Assembly (NCBI GenBank): GCA_030151165.1
Contig: JASLEM010000396.1
Span: 1 to 24,372 of the forward strand
DNA: 24,372 nucleotides
Direction of reading: 5' to 3'
From: Burkholderiaceae bacterium
GTDB lineage: Bacteria > Pseudomonadota > Gammaproteobacteria > Burkholderiales > Burkholderiaceae
The position numbers and the translations under genes were made by a program. Positions 6,844 through 15,079 of the stretch are shown here, in pieces; position 1 is the stretch's first letter, and the number at the start of each line of letters is the position of its first letter. The notes under the pieces were generated by a model that was given only the letters and a program-made list of their open reading frames with translations, ran no database searches and was not told the DNA's origin.

Positions 6844-8127
6844 ATGACGATCACCCAACAAGTGCTGCTGCGCGACGCGATGCGCCGCCTCGACATGACC
6901 CGCGACGCCTTCGCCGACCGCATCGGCAGCCGCAGGCGCGCCCTCGACAGCTGGCTGCTGCCGGACGAATCGAGCGAGTTCCGTGCGATGCCGGAGGTCG
7001 CGCGACGCTTCGTCCAGGAGATCCTGGCCAACCTGACGCGGGACGTGTCGGCCACGCAAAGCGTACATGTCGTCGCCGAGCCGGCCGCGAGCTACGCCGG
7101 GCCGATGCGCCACCTAGTGTCGGTCGACCAGTTCAATCGCGACGCGGTCGAAGACCTGTTCCGCCTGGCCGACGTGATGCTGCCGGTGGCACGCCGGCAG
7201 AAGGTCACGCGTGTGCTGGAAGGCGCGGTGCTCGCCAACCTGTTCTTCGAAGCCAGCACGCGCACGCGCGTCAGCTTCGGCGCCGCGTTCTGCCGGCTCG
7301 GTGGCTCCGTGTGCGACACCACCGGCTTCACGTTCTCGTCGATGGCCAAGGGCGAGTCGATCCACGACACCAGCCGCGTCATCAGCGGCTATGTCGACGC
7401 GATCGTCGTGCGACACCCCGACCAGGGCGCCGTCGCCGAGTTCGCCCGCGCCACCAACGTCCCGGTCGTCAACGGCGGCGACGGCCCCGGCGAACACCCG
7501 ACGCAGGCGCTGCTGGACCTCTACACGATCCAGCGCGAGTTCTCGCGCCTGGGCAAGCGCGTGGACGGCGCGCACATCGCGCTCGTCGGCGACCTCAAGT
7601 ACGGCCGCACCGTGCATTCGTTGATGAAGCTGCTGTCGCTGTACAAGGGCGTGCGCTTCACACTGATCGCGCCGCCAGGGCTCGAGATGCCGGCCGCGAT
7701 CGTCGAGCGCGTGAGCCGCAACGGCAACGTGGTCGAGGCGAGCGATTCGCTGGCCCACGGCCTCGCCAGCGCCGACATCGTCTACGCCACGCGCATCCAG
7801 AAGGAGCGATTCGCCGAAGAGACGATCGAGGGCTACGGTGCCGCGTTCGAGATCAACCGCGCCCTGATCGACGCCCGCTGCCGCCCCGATGTCGTCGTGA
7901 TGCACCCGCTGCCCCGCGACAGCCGCCCCGGCTCGCACGACCTGAGCCCCGACCTCGACGCCGACCCGCGCCTCGCGATCTTTCGCCAGACCGACAACGG
8001 CATCCCGATCCGCATGGCGATCTTCGCGAAGCTGCTCGGGGTGGACGGCCTGGTGCAGCGCTCGCTGCGCAGCGCCGCGTGGACGCCGCCGGCGCACATC
8101 GGGCCCGAGGACAGCCTCGTCGATTGA
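6844..8127 (+). CDS. pyrB: Aspartate carbamoyltransferase with N-terminal helix-turn-helix-like extension
   Basis: Catalyses carbamoyl phosphate + aspartate to carbamoyl-aspartate in pyrimidine synthesis. The catalytic part (about residues 88-402) resembles E. coli PyrB: STRTR (138-142) for carbamoyl phosphate, SSMAKGES with Lys169, GDGPGEHPTQALLDLYTI (HPTQ 218-221), GDLKYGRTVHSL (249-260), TRIQKERF, and HPLPR (354-358). All catalytic positions I can check are intact. At 427 aa it exceeds the usual ~310. The extra N-terminal ~85 residues look like a Cro/C1-type fold: helices LLRDAMRRLDM, TRDAFADRIG and SRRRALDSWLLP, then SSEFRAMPEVARRFVQEIL. No regulatory-chain gene pyrI is adjacent. The start codon has no Shine-Dalgarno but lies 6 nt after a -10-like CACAAT. 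I recall similarly extended enzymes in other betaproteobacteria; DNA binding by the extension is inference. Confidence 0.9.
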   Translation: MTITQQVLLRDAMRRLDMTRDAFADRIGSRRRALDSWLLPDESSEFRAMPEVARRFVQEILANLTRDVSATQSVHVVAEPAASYAGPMRHLVSVDQFNRDAVEDLFRLADVMLPVARRQKVTRVLEGAVLANLFFEASTRTRVSFGAAFCRLGGSVCDTTGFTFSSMAKGESIHDTSRVISGYVDAIVVRHPDQGAVAEFARATNVPVVNGGDGPGEHPTQALLDLYTIQREFSRLGKRVDGAHIALVGDLKYGRTVHSLMKLLSLYKGVRFTLIAPPGLEMPAAIVERVSRNGNVVEASDSLAHGLASADIVYATRIQKERFAEETIEGYGAAFEINRALIDARCRPDVVVMHPLPRDSRPGSHDLSPDLDADPRLAIFRQTDNGIPIRMAIFAKLLGVDGLVQRSLRSAAWTPPAHIGPEDSLVD

Positions 8128-8152
8128 AATCCGCGCTAGCGCGCGCTGCGCG
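8128..8152. other. Palindrome between convergent pyrB and lysR-type genes
   Basis: CGCGCTAGCGCG (8132-8143) is a perfect 12-bp palindrome in the 25-bp gap between two convergent stop codons. It has no loop spacing or U-tract, so it is only a weak candidate for a shared transcript end. Confidence 0.25.
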
Positions 8153-9172
8153 TCATGCGCGGGCGCGCGAGGCCTTGCCGACGTCGACGCGGAACCCGTC
8201 CACCAGCGCCTCGCGCCAGTAACCGATGAACGCCTGCACGGCACGCGGCACGACCGGGCTGTACGGGCGGATCGCGTACAGGTGCTCGCCGAATGCGCCC
8301 ACCGGCTTCCACTGCGGCAGCACGAGCTGCAGCTTGCCGGACTGGAGCGCGGCCTGGGCGCTGAAGTCGGGCAGCAGCGCGATGCCCAGCCCGGCGACGG
8401 CCGCCTCGCGCAAGGCCTCGCTGTTGTTGGCCGCGAAGACGCCGCGCACGGCGACGCTGACGCGGCCTTCGGACGCCGCGCCCGCGCCCCGGCTCACGCT
8501 CGCGCCCCTGCCGGCCGGTTCGGGCTGGACGGCGGTGGCGCGCTCGAAGGTCCAGGTCGGCGTGTCCGTCGGGCGCAGGTAGTGCAGGCAGTCGTGGGTG
8601 GCGAGATCGGCCGGCGCTCCGGGCGTGCCGGCACGGCGCAGATACGCACGGCTCGCGACGAGCCAGCTGCGCGTGGCGCAGAGCGGCCAGGCGACGTGGG
8701 TATCGGGCGGCGCGGCGGTGTGGCGCAGCGCGACGTCGAAGCCTTCCTGCGCCATCGCGACCAGCCGGTCGGACAGCTCCAGCTCGACGCGCACTTGCGG
8801 GTAGGCGCGGAGGAAGCCCGCCAGCCGCGGCACGATCTGCTGGCGGCCGAGCGCCACCGGCGCGCTGACGCGCAGCACGCCATGCGGCTCGCCGACGAGA
8901 TCCTGCACGCCGGCGAAGCCCTGCTCGATCTGCGCGAACGCGCCGCGCGTGGCCTCGACGAGCCGCTCGCCGGCCTCGGTCAGGCGCACGCTGCGCGTCG
9001 TGCGGTGCACCAGCGGCACGCCGGCCGCGCGCTCGAGCTCGGTCACGCGCTGGCTCATCGCGGCCTTGCTCAGGCCCAGCCGCTGCGCCGCGGCGGTGAA
9101 GCTGCCGGCGCTCTGCAGCACGCCGAGGCCGTGCACGTGCGACCAGAGCGATTCGATCTTGCGGGTGTCCAT
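8153..9172 (-). CDS. LysR-family transcriptional regulator
   Basis: A 339-aa LysR-type regulator. The N-terminal winged helix-turn-helix is clear: FTAAAQRLGLSKAAMSQRVTELERAAGVPLVHRTTRSVRLTEAGERL (about residues 25-71). The substrate-binding domain starts near GVLRVSAPVALGRQQIVPRL and ends with the GLGIALLPDFSAQAAL strand-helix. The effector domain has an Ala/Gly/Ser-rich insertion (about residues 217-246) of low complexity. GAGGG about 6 nt before the ATG supports the start at 9172. Transcribed divergently from mmsA, the classic arrangement for a LysR regulator and its target, so control of mmsA is a reasonable inference. The effector is unknown. Confidence 0.93.
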   Translation of the reverse strand: MDTRKIESLWSHVHGLGVLQSAGSFTAAAQRLGLSKAAMSQRVTELERAAGVPLVHRTTRSVRLTEAGERLVEATRGAFAQIEQGFAGVQDLVGEPHGVLRVSAPVALGRQQIVPRLAGFLRAYPQVRVELELSDRLVAMAQEGFDVALRHTAAPPDTHVAWPLCATRSWLVASRAYLRRAGTPGAPADLATHDCLHYLRPTDTPTWTFERATAVQPEPAGRGASVSRGAGAASEGRVSVAVRGVFAANNSEALREAAVAGLGIALLPDFSAQAALQSGKLQLVLPQWKPVGAFGEHLYAIRPYSPVVPRAVQAFIGYWREALVDGFRVDVGKASRARA

Positions 9173-9218
9173 TGTCGCCCTCGGAAGTTCGGATTGATTC
9201 GGAAACTGATCCGCTCAT

Positions 9219-9285
9219 TGTTCACTCAAACGAACAGTGATTCCAGCCCCGCGGTCTTCCCTCGGTGGATCGAGGTGCCTAGACT
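9219..9285 (+). promoter_or_regulatory. lysR-mmsA intergenic operator candidate and mmsA -10
   Basis: Two interlocked inverted repeats lie in the divergent region: TGTTC (9219-9223)/GAACA (9232-9236), and TCACT (9222-9226)/AGTGA (9236-9240). They are plausible LysR contact sites. TAGACT (9280-9285) is the best -10-like hexamer upstream of mmsA and predicts a start near 9292, leaving a 30-nt leader before the ATG at 9322. Confidence 0.35.
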
Positions 9286-9321
9286 CGTGGCTCGATGTCC
9301 AAACAGACCCTGGAGACTTCC

Positions 9322-10839
<1,518 letters not shown>

Positions 10840-10873
10840 TCGTCTTGCCTTCGCCGCGGTGTACAACCGCGGC

Positions 10874-11638
10874 ATGAACACCGACACCACACCGCCCCGC
10901 GTCCTGTTGATCACCGGCGCCAGTCGCGGCATCGGCGCGGCGTGCGCCGTGCGGGCGGCGGAGGCGGGGTGGGATGTCGGCGTGCATTTCCATCGCGACG
11001 AAGCGGCCGCCGAGCGGGTTGCCGACCAGGTGCGCGGCCTCGGGCGGCGGGCGTGCACGTTGCAGGCGGACGTCGCCGACGAGGCCGCGATCGTCGCGAT
11101 GTTCCGGCGGCTCGACGCCGAGCTCGGGACGATCGGCGGGCTGGTGAACAACGCCGGGATCGTGGACGTCGCGCAGCGGGTCGACGAGATGTCGGTCGAG
11201 CGCATCCGGCGCATCTTCGACGTCAACGTCGTCGGCGCGTTCGTCTGCGCGCGCGAGGCGGTGCGGCGCATGAGCACGCTGCACGGCGGGCGGGGCGGGG
11301 TGGTCGTCAACCTGTCGTCGGTCGCGGCGCGCGTGAGCTCGCCGGGCATCTACGTCGACTACGCCGCCAGCAAGGCCGCGATCGACAACTTCACGACCGG
11401 CCTCGCGCGCGAGCTCGCGGCCGAAGGCATCCGCGTCAACGGCGTGCGGCCCGGCATCATCGACACCGAGATCCACGCGACCAGCGGGATGCTCGAGCTC
11501 GCGCGGGAGGCGGTCGCGGCGATCCCGCTGCAGCGCATGGGCACGGCGGACGAGATCGCGCGGTCCGTCGTGTTCCTGTTGTCGGACGCCGCGGGCTACG
11601 TCACCGGCGCCACGCTCGACGTCTCGGGCGGACGCTGA
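10874..11638 (+). CDS. Short-chain dehydrogenase/reductase (SDR)
   Basis: A 254-aa classical SDR, NAD(P)-dependent, substrate unknown. The cofactor motif TGASRGIG (residues 14-21), the NNAG motif in GGLVNNAGI, the catalytic serine in NLSSVAA and the YAASK tyrosine-lysine pair are all present. The C-terminal VRPGIIDTEIH and GYVTGATLDVSGGR are typical of FabG-like and YgfF-like members. The ATG at 10874 is preferred over GTG at 10859: no Shine-Dalgarno is seen at either, but TACAAC (10862-10867) lies exactly 6 nt before the ATG, which suggests a leaderless transcript of its own. It could also be read through from mmsA, whose stop codon is 34 bp upstream; a role in the same degradation pathway is possible but unproven. 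Confidence 0.88.
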   Translation: MNTDTTPPRVLLITGASRGIGAACAVRAAEAGWDVGVHFHRDEAAAERVADQVRGLGRRACTLQADVADEAAIVAMFRRLDAELGTIGGLVNNAGIVDVAQRVDEMSVERIRRIFDVNVVGAFVCAREAVRRMSTLHGGRGGVVVNLSSVAARVSSPGIYVDYAASKAAIDNFTTGLARELAAEGIRVNGVRPGIIDTEIHATSGMLELAREAVAAIPLQRMGTADEIARSVVFLLSDAAGYVTGATLDVSGGR

Positions 11639-11734
11639 CGGCCGGACGCGCCGCACGGCGCCTCGCTACACCGCTTCCGGCCGACCGATGTGCGGTCCGG
11701 GCCACTCGACAGTGGATGCATCAGCGGAACTCAC

Positions 11735-11750
11735 CGTGAGAACCGTCACA
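11735..11750. promoter_or_regulatory. CRP-like palindrome upstream of the substrate-binding protein
   Basis: CGTGA-GAACCG-TCACA matches the TGTGA-N6-TCACA consensus of CRP/FNR-family sites at 9 of 10 arm positions. It lies about 98 bp before the start of the sugar-type binding-protein gene. Binding by a CRP-family regulator is inference. Confidence 0.35.
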
Positions 11751-11773
11751 GGGGAGGCCGATTGCGTGGCATC

Positions 11774-11806
11774 GCATGGGTCAGACCCTATCCGCCAAAC
11801 CCATGC
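11774..11806. promoter_or_regulatory. Inverted repeat upstream of the substrate-binding protein
   Basis: GCATGGGT (11774-11781) and ACCCATGC (11799-11806) are perfect 8-bp arms separated by 17 nt, ending 41 bp before the ATG. CATAAT at 11815-11820 is the best nearby -10-like hexamer, but no convincing -35 accompanies it. The repeat may be an operator or an RNA hairpin. Confidence 0.4.
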
Positions 11807-11847
11807 AAGGCCCACATAATCGGCCGTCGGTGGGTCGAGGGTCAAAA

Positions 11848-13140
11848 ATGAAACTTGTTCGCAAAGCAGCGGCCGTTGCCGCCGGTATCGTCCTGGGCCT
11901 GGGGGCCACGCTGACGCATGCCGGCGTGCTGAACATCAGCATGGGCGCCGAGAACGCCACGCAGCGCGAGGCCTACACGACGCTGGTGAGCGACTTCCGC
12001 GCCGCCAACCCCGACATCGAGGTGCACCTCACGCTGACGGACACCCCGACCTACCGCAAGACGCTGCCCGCGTCGCTCGCGACCGACGCCGCGCCGGACG
12101 TCTTCAACTGGTTCGCCGGCGACCAGCTGCGCAGCATGGCGCTGCGCGGCGAGCTCGACGACGTGAGCGACGTCTGGAAAGCCAACACGTGGTGGAACAC
12201 CTACCCGAGCGCGGCCATCACGGTCGGCGGCCGGCAATACGCCCTGCCGTATCAGTACTACCCGTGGGGCCTGTTCATGCGCCGCGACGTGCTCGATCGC
12301 GCGAACATCCACGAGCCCCCGCATGACCTGAGCGCGATGCTCACCGCGTGCTCGAAGCTGCGCAAGGCCGGCTTCACGCCGATCGCGCTCGGCGCGAAGG
12401 ACGGCTGGGCGCTCGCCGCCTGGTTCGACTTCATCGACCTGCGCGCCAACGGCTACGACTTCCACTCGCAGCTGCTCCAGGGCAAGGCCTCGTACGACGA
12501 CGGCAACGTCCGCCGCGCGTTCATGATGTGGAAGCAGCTGATCGACGCCAAGTGCTTCGACACCAACGCGCTGGCCGTCGACGAGCGCGGCGCCGAGTCG
12601 CTGCTGTACGCCGGCCGTGCCGGCATGCTGCTGATGGGCACCGTCGTCAGCGCGAGCTTCCCCGAGATCGTGCGCCCGCAGATCGACTACGCGCGCTTCC
12701 CGTCGATCGACGCCGGCCAGGCCAGCGCCGAGGCGGCGCCGACCGACACCTTCCAGGTCGCCGCGCACGCCCGCAACAAGGCGGACGCGCGCCGCTTCCT
12801 CAAGTTCGCCGGCAGCAACAACGCCAACGCGAAGCTCGCGAAGTCGCTCGGCTCGTTCCCGACCAACAAGTTCGCGCCGGTCGCGGGCACGGTGCTCGAC
12901 CTCGCGTCGTACAAGGTGCTGACGGACGCCAAGAACAACCTCGTGCAGGGCTACGACCGCGACACCCCGGCCGACATGGCCGCCCAGGGCATGCGCGCGT
13001 TCCAGGACTTCCTCGCCAAGCCCGACTCGATGTACGCGATCCTGACGCGCCTCGACGCCTCGCGCGCGACGGCGTACGCGAACTACGCGGCGATGGAGGC
13101 CGCCGCGGCCGCGCCGCAGCCCAAGGCCCGCAAGAACTGA
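11848..13140 (+). CDS. ABC transporter substrate-binding protein, family 1, orphan
   Basis: A 430-aa periplasmic solute-binding protein of the sugar-type family 1. Residues 1-25 form a standard signal peptide (KLVRKAAAVAAGIVLGLGATLTHA) with cleavage at THA/GV. Then come family features: LNISMGAENATQREAYTTLVSDFRAANPDIEV, LATDAAPDVFNWFAGDQL, GRQYALPYQYYPWGLFMRRDV, and the C-terminal FLKFAGSNNANAKLAKSLGSFPTN. The last is the usual run-through domain of binding proteins for carbohydrates or similar polyols. The start at 11848 has GAGG about 9 nt upstream; an in-frame ATG at 11776 would destroy the signal peptide. No permease or ATPase gene is next to it. The ligand is unknown. Confidence 0.9.
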   Translation: MKLVRKAAAVAAGIVLGLGATLTHAGVLNISMGAENATQREAYTTLVSDFRAANPDIEVHLTLTDTPTYRKTLPASLATDAAPDVFNWFAGDQLRSMALRGELDDVSDVWKANTWWNTYPSAAITVGGRQYALPYQYYPWGLFMRRDVLDRANIHEPPHDLSAMLTACSKLRKAGFTPIALGAKDGWALAAWFDFIDLRANGYDFHSQLLQGKASYDDGNVRRAFMMWKQLIDAKCFDTNALAVDERGAESLLYAGRAGMLLMGTVVSASFPEIVRPQIDYARFPSIDAGQASAEAAPTDTFQVAAHARNKADARRFLKFAGSNNANAKLAKSLGSFPTNKFAPVAGTVLDLASYKVLTDAKNNLVQGYDRDTPADMAAQGMRAFQDFLAKPDSMYAILTRLDASRATAYANYAAMEAAAAAPQPKARKN

Positions 13141-13162
13141 CGCGTCGACGCACGCCGCGCGA

Positions 13163-13186
13163 CTGCTGACACCACGTTGTCAGCAG
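13163..13186 (+). terminator. Hairpin after the binding-protein gene
   Basis: CTGCTGACA (13163-13171) pairs perfectly with TGTCAGCAG (13178-13186) around CCACGT. It begins 23 bp after the stop codon. C-rich rather than T-rich sequence follows, so it may be a transcript-stabilising hairpin or a Rho-linked end. The sequence could also serve as an operator for the next gene. A second small palindrome, GACACC-CC-GGTGTC, is at 13217-13230. Confidence 0.5.
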
Positions 13187-13247
13187 CCCCCGCGCACCAT
13201 CGAGCCTTCTCAACACGACACCCCGGTGTCCACTTGAAAGGCTTGTC

Positions 13248-13622
13248 ATGCGCCACATCCTCAACTGGTTCGAGATCCCGGTCGACGACATCGACCGCGC
13301 GCAGCGTTTCTACGAGACGCTGCTCGGCCAGTCGCTGCGCCGCGAGGAGATGGGCCCGCAATCGCTCGCGGTGTTCCCGTACGACGAAGGCAGCGTCGGC
13401 GGCGCGCTGCTCTCCAGCCCGCACCCGCCCTCGCCGAGCAGCGACGGCATGGTCGCCTACCTCAACGCGGGGCCGTCGCTCGACATCGTGCTCTCGCGCG
13501 CCGACGAACTCGGCGCCGAGGTGCTGCTGGAGAAGGTCAAGCTGCCGCGCGACATCGGCTGGATCGCCCACATCCGCGACTGCGAAGGCAACCGCGTCGG
13601 CCTGCACTCGATGAACGCCTGA
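13248..13622 (+). CDS. VOC-family (glyoxalase/dioxygenase superfamily) protein
   Basis: A 124-aa single-copy vicinal-oxygen-chelate fold protein. The N-terminal HILNWFEIPVDDIDRAQRFYETLLG gives the beta-alpha unit typical of the family. The C-terminal WIAHIRDCEGNRVGLHSMN corresponds to the metal-binding last repeat (DxEGNxxGLH). The function could be metal-dependent isomerisation, cleavage or resistance and cannot be fixed from sequence. AAAGG about 8 nt before the ATG supports the start. It is followed after 29 bp by a YafY-type regulator; VOC proteins with a YafY/WYL regulator are a pairing I have met in other proteobacteria. Confidence 0.85.
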   Translation: MRHILNWFEIPVDDIDRAQRFYETLLGQSLRREEMGPQSLAVFPYDEGSVGGALLSSPHPPSPSSDGMVAYLNAGPSLDIVLSRADELGAEVLLEKVKLPRDIGWIAHIRDCEGNRVGLHSMNA

Positions 13623-13651
13623 CGCGGCCCGGGACGGATATCCTTTCGCGC

Positions 13652-14362
13652 ATGCGCCGTGCAGACCGCCTCTTCCGACTCGTCCAGCTCCTGCGTGGCC
13701 GCCGGCTGTCGACCGCCGCCTGGCTCGCGGAGAAGTTCGAGGTCTCGCCCCGCACGATCTACCGCGACGTCGCCGACCTGCAGGCGCAGGGCGTGCCGAT
13801 CGACGGCGAGGCCGGCGTCGGTTACCGGCTGCGCGCCGGCTTCGACCTGCCGCCGCTGATGTTCACGACCACCGAGGCCCAAGCGCTGGTCGCCGCCGTG
13901 CGCATCGCGCAATCGCGGCTCGATCGCGCCCTCGCGGCCGCCGCGGAAGAAGCGATCGGCAAGATCATTGCGGTGCTGCCCGCCGACGCGCGCGCCGCGG
14001 CCGAGGCGCTGCCGTTGTACGCGGGGCCGATCACGGTCGACACCGCCACCGGCGAGCGCCTGCACCAGGTGCGCGACGCGGTCGTCGCGCGCCGCCTGAT
14101 CCGCTTCGACTACGCCGACGCCCAGGGCGCCGCCAGCACGCGCACCGTGCGTCCGCTCGCGTGTTTCCACTGGGAGCACGTCTGGACGCTCGCCGCGTGG
14201 TGCGAGACGCGCATCGCGTTCCGCAACTTCCGCCTCGACCGGATGCAGCGGCTGACGACGCTCGCCGACCTGTTCCGCGACGAGCCCGGCCGCACGCTCG
14301 CGGACTTCCTGCGCAGCGTCCGCGCCGAGGACGGCACGCGGCGCCCGCCCGCGTCGAACTGA
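13652..14362 (+). CDS. YafY-type helix-turn-helix regulator with WYL domain
   Basis: A 236-aa transcriptional regulator. Residues 3-58 form an HTH_11/DeoR-like winged helix (ADRLFRLVQLLRGRRLSTAAWLAEKFEVSPRTIYRDVADLQAQGVPI). A middle linker follows (FTTTEAQALVAAVRIA). The C-terminal WYL domain (about 134-215) ends with LACFHWEHVWTLAAWCETRIAFRNFRLDRM. WYL domains bind nucleic-acid or nucleotide-like ligands in several characterised regulators. No Shine-Dalgarno is seen; TATCCT (13639-13644) lies 7 nt before the ATG, so the gene may have its own leaderless transcript. The neighbouring VOC gene is the likeliest target. Confidence 0.88.
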   Translation: MRRADRLFRLVQLLRGRRLSTAAWLAEKFEVSPRTIYRDVADLQAQGVPIDGEAGVGYRLRAGFDLPPLMFTTTEAQALVAAVRIAQSRLDRALAAAAEEAIGKIIAVLPADARAAAEALPLYAGPITVDTATGERLHQVRDAVVARRLIRFDYADAQGAASTRTVRPLACFHWEHVWTLAAWCETRIAFRNFRLDRMQRLTTLADLFRDEPGRTLADFLRSVRAEDGTRRPPASN

Positions 14363-14392
14363 GTTCCGCGGGCCCGGCCTGGCCGCCCGGAG

Positions 14393-14476
14393 TGGAAAGC
14401 AAGCTTTACAATCCAGCCTGTAAAAGGTCCTTTACAGCTCGCAGCTTCGTCCCCACAATGGAAAGCATCCTTTCCA
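14393..14476 (+). promoter_or_regulatory. Three 18-bp palindromes around a sigma70 promoter (XRE operon control region)
   Basis: Three copies of TGKAAA-N6-TTTMCA are visible: TGGAAA-GCAAGC-TTTACA (14393-14410), TGTAAA-AGGTCC-TTTACA (14419-14436) and TGGAAA-GCATCC-TTTCCA (14459-14476). The promoter TTTACA (14431-14436), 17 nt, CACAAT (14454-14459) is the best in the window and predicts a start near 14466. Copy 2 covers the -35 and copy 3 covers the start site, as expected for repression. Copy 1 lies upstream. The likeliest ligand is the small XRE protein encoded by this operon. Confidence 0.65.
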
Positions 14477-14491
14477 CATGGACGAACCGAG

Positions 14492-14887
14492 ATGACCCCG
14501 AAGAAGTCGATTTTCCTGACGCCGTACCGCAAGGAACTGTTCTCGGCGCTCGCGGTCTACGGCGTGCTGCTGGTCGGCTCGATCGAGCTGCTCCAGCACG
14601 TCGCCGTCGCCTCCCCCTGGCGCGACGCGCTCGCGTTGAGCCCGATGCTCGCCGCCGCCGCGATGCCCTGGATCATCGTGCGCGAGCTGCGCCGCATGGA
14701 CGAACTGCAGCTGCGCATCCAGCTCGAGGCGCTCGGCTTCGCGTTCGCCGGCACCGCGCTCGCCACCTTCAGCTACGGCTTTCTCGAAGGCCTCGGCTAC
14801 CCGCGGTTGTCGATGTTCGACGTGTGGCCGCTGATGGCCGTGCTATGGATCGTCGGCCTCGCGCTGGCGCGGAGGCGCTACCGGTGA
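14492..14887 (+). CDS. Four-helix inner-membrane protein of unknown function
   Basis: Not recognised by name. The 131-aa protein has four predicted membrane helices: about residues 17-37, 44-63, 78-98 and 110-126. A positively charged N-terminus (MTPKKSIFLTPYRK) and C-terminus (ARRRYR) suggest both ends face the cytoplasm. Between helices 2 and 3 is a conserved-looking charged helix RELRRMDELQLRIQLEALG. Small membrane proteins of this size are often co-encoded with 60-70 residue XRE regulators, as here. Its TGA overlaps the GTG start of the regulator gene by the 4-base GTGA, a strong sign of translational coupling. The start has only a weak GAG-like ribosome site. It is controlled from the triple-palindrome promoter. 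Confidence 0.8.
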   Translation: MTPKKSIFLTPYRKELFSALAVYGVLLVGSIELLQHVAVASPWRDALALSPMLAAAAMPWIIVRELRRMDELQLRIQLEALGFAFAGTALATFSYGFLEGLGYPRLSMFDVWPLMAVLWIVGLALARRRYR

Positions 14888-15075
14888 AAAACCGCATCAA
14901 GGAACTCCGCACCGAGCGAGGCTGGTCGCAGACCGAACTCGGCGAGCGGCTCGGCGTCTCGCGGCAGACGGTCAACGCGATCGAGAACGAACGCTACGAC
15001 CCGAGCCTGCCGCTCGCCTTCGTGATCGCCCGCGTCTTCGCGCTGCCGATCGAACAACTCTTCATCGAGGACTGA
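14884..15075 (+). CDS. Small XRE (Cro/C1-type) transcriptional regulator, 63 aa
   Basis: A minimal regulator consisting almost only of a Cro/C1 helix-turn-helix: KNRIKELRTERGWSQTELGERL, then GVSRQTVNAIENERYDPSL as recognition region, then PLAFVIARVFALPIEQLFIED. This is the well-known short subgroup (YgzD-like) that starts with KNRIKELR and ends with an acidic tail. The start is GTG at 14884, overlapping the stop of the membrane protein gene; no in-frame ATG is available. The protein probably binds as a dimer to the 18-bp palindromes upstream of the operon and represses it, which is inference from position and symmetry. It is followed 4 bp later by the hydrolase gene. Confidence 0.9.
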   Translation: MKNRIKELRTERGWSQTELGERLGVSRQTVNAIENERYDPSLPLAFVIARVFALPIEQLFIED

Positions 15076-15079
15076 CACC

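Noticed and set aside
9295..9321. Earlier mmsA start at 9295
   Set aside because: It has no ribosome site, while 9322 has GGAGA at good spacing; the predicted transcript start near 9292 would leave almost no leader for 9295. It is still possible as a leaderless alternative.
13652..14362. WYL regulator next to VOC gene as a possible CRISPR or phage-defence regulator
   Set aside because: The YafY/VOC pairing is ordinary in proteobacteria and no defence genes are nearby.
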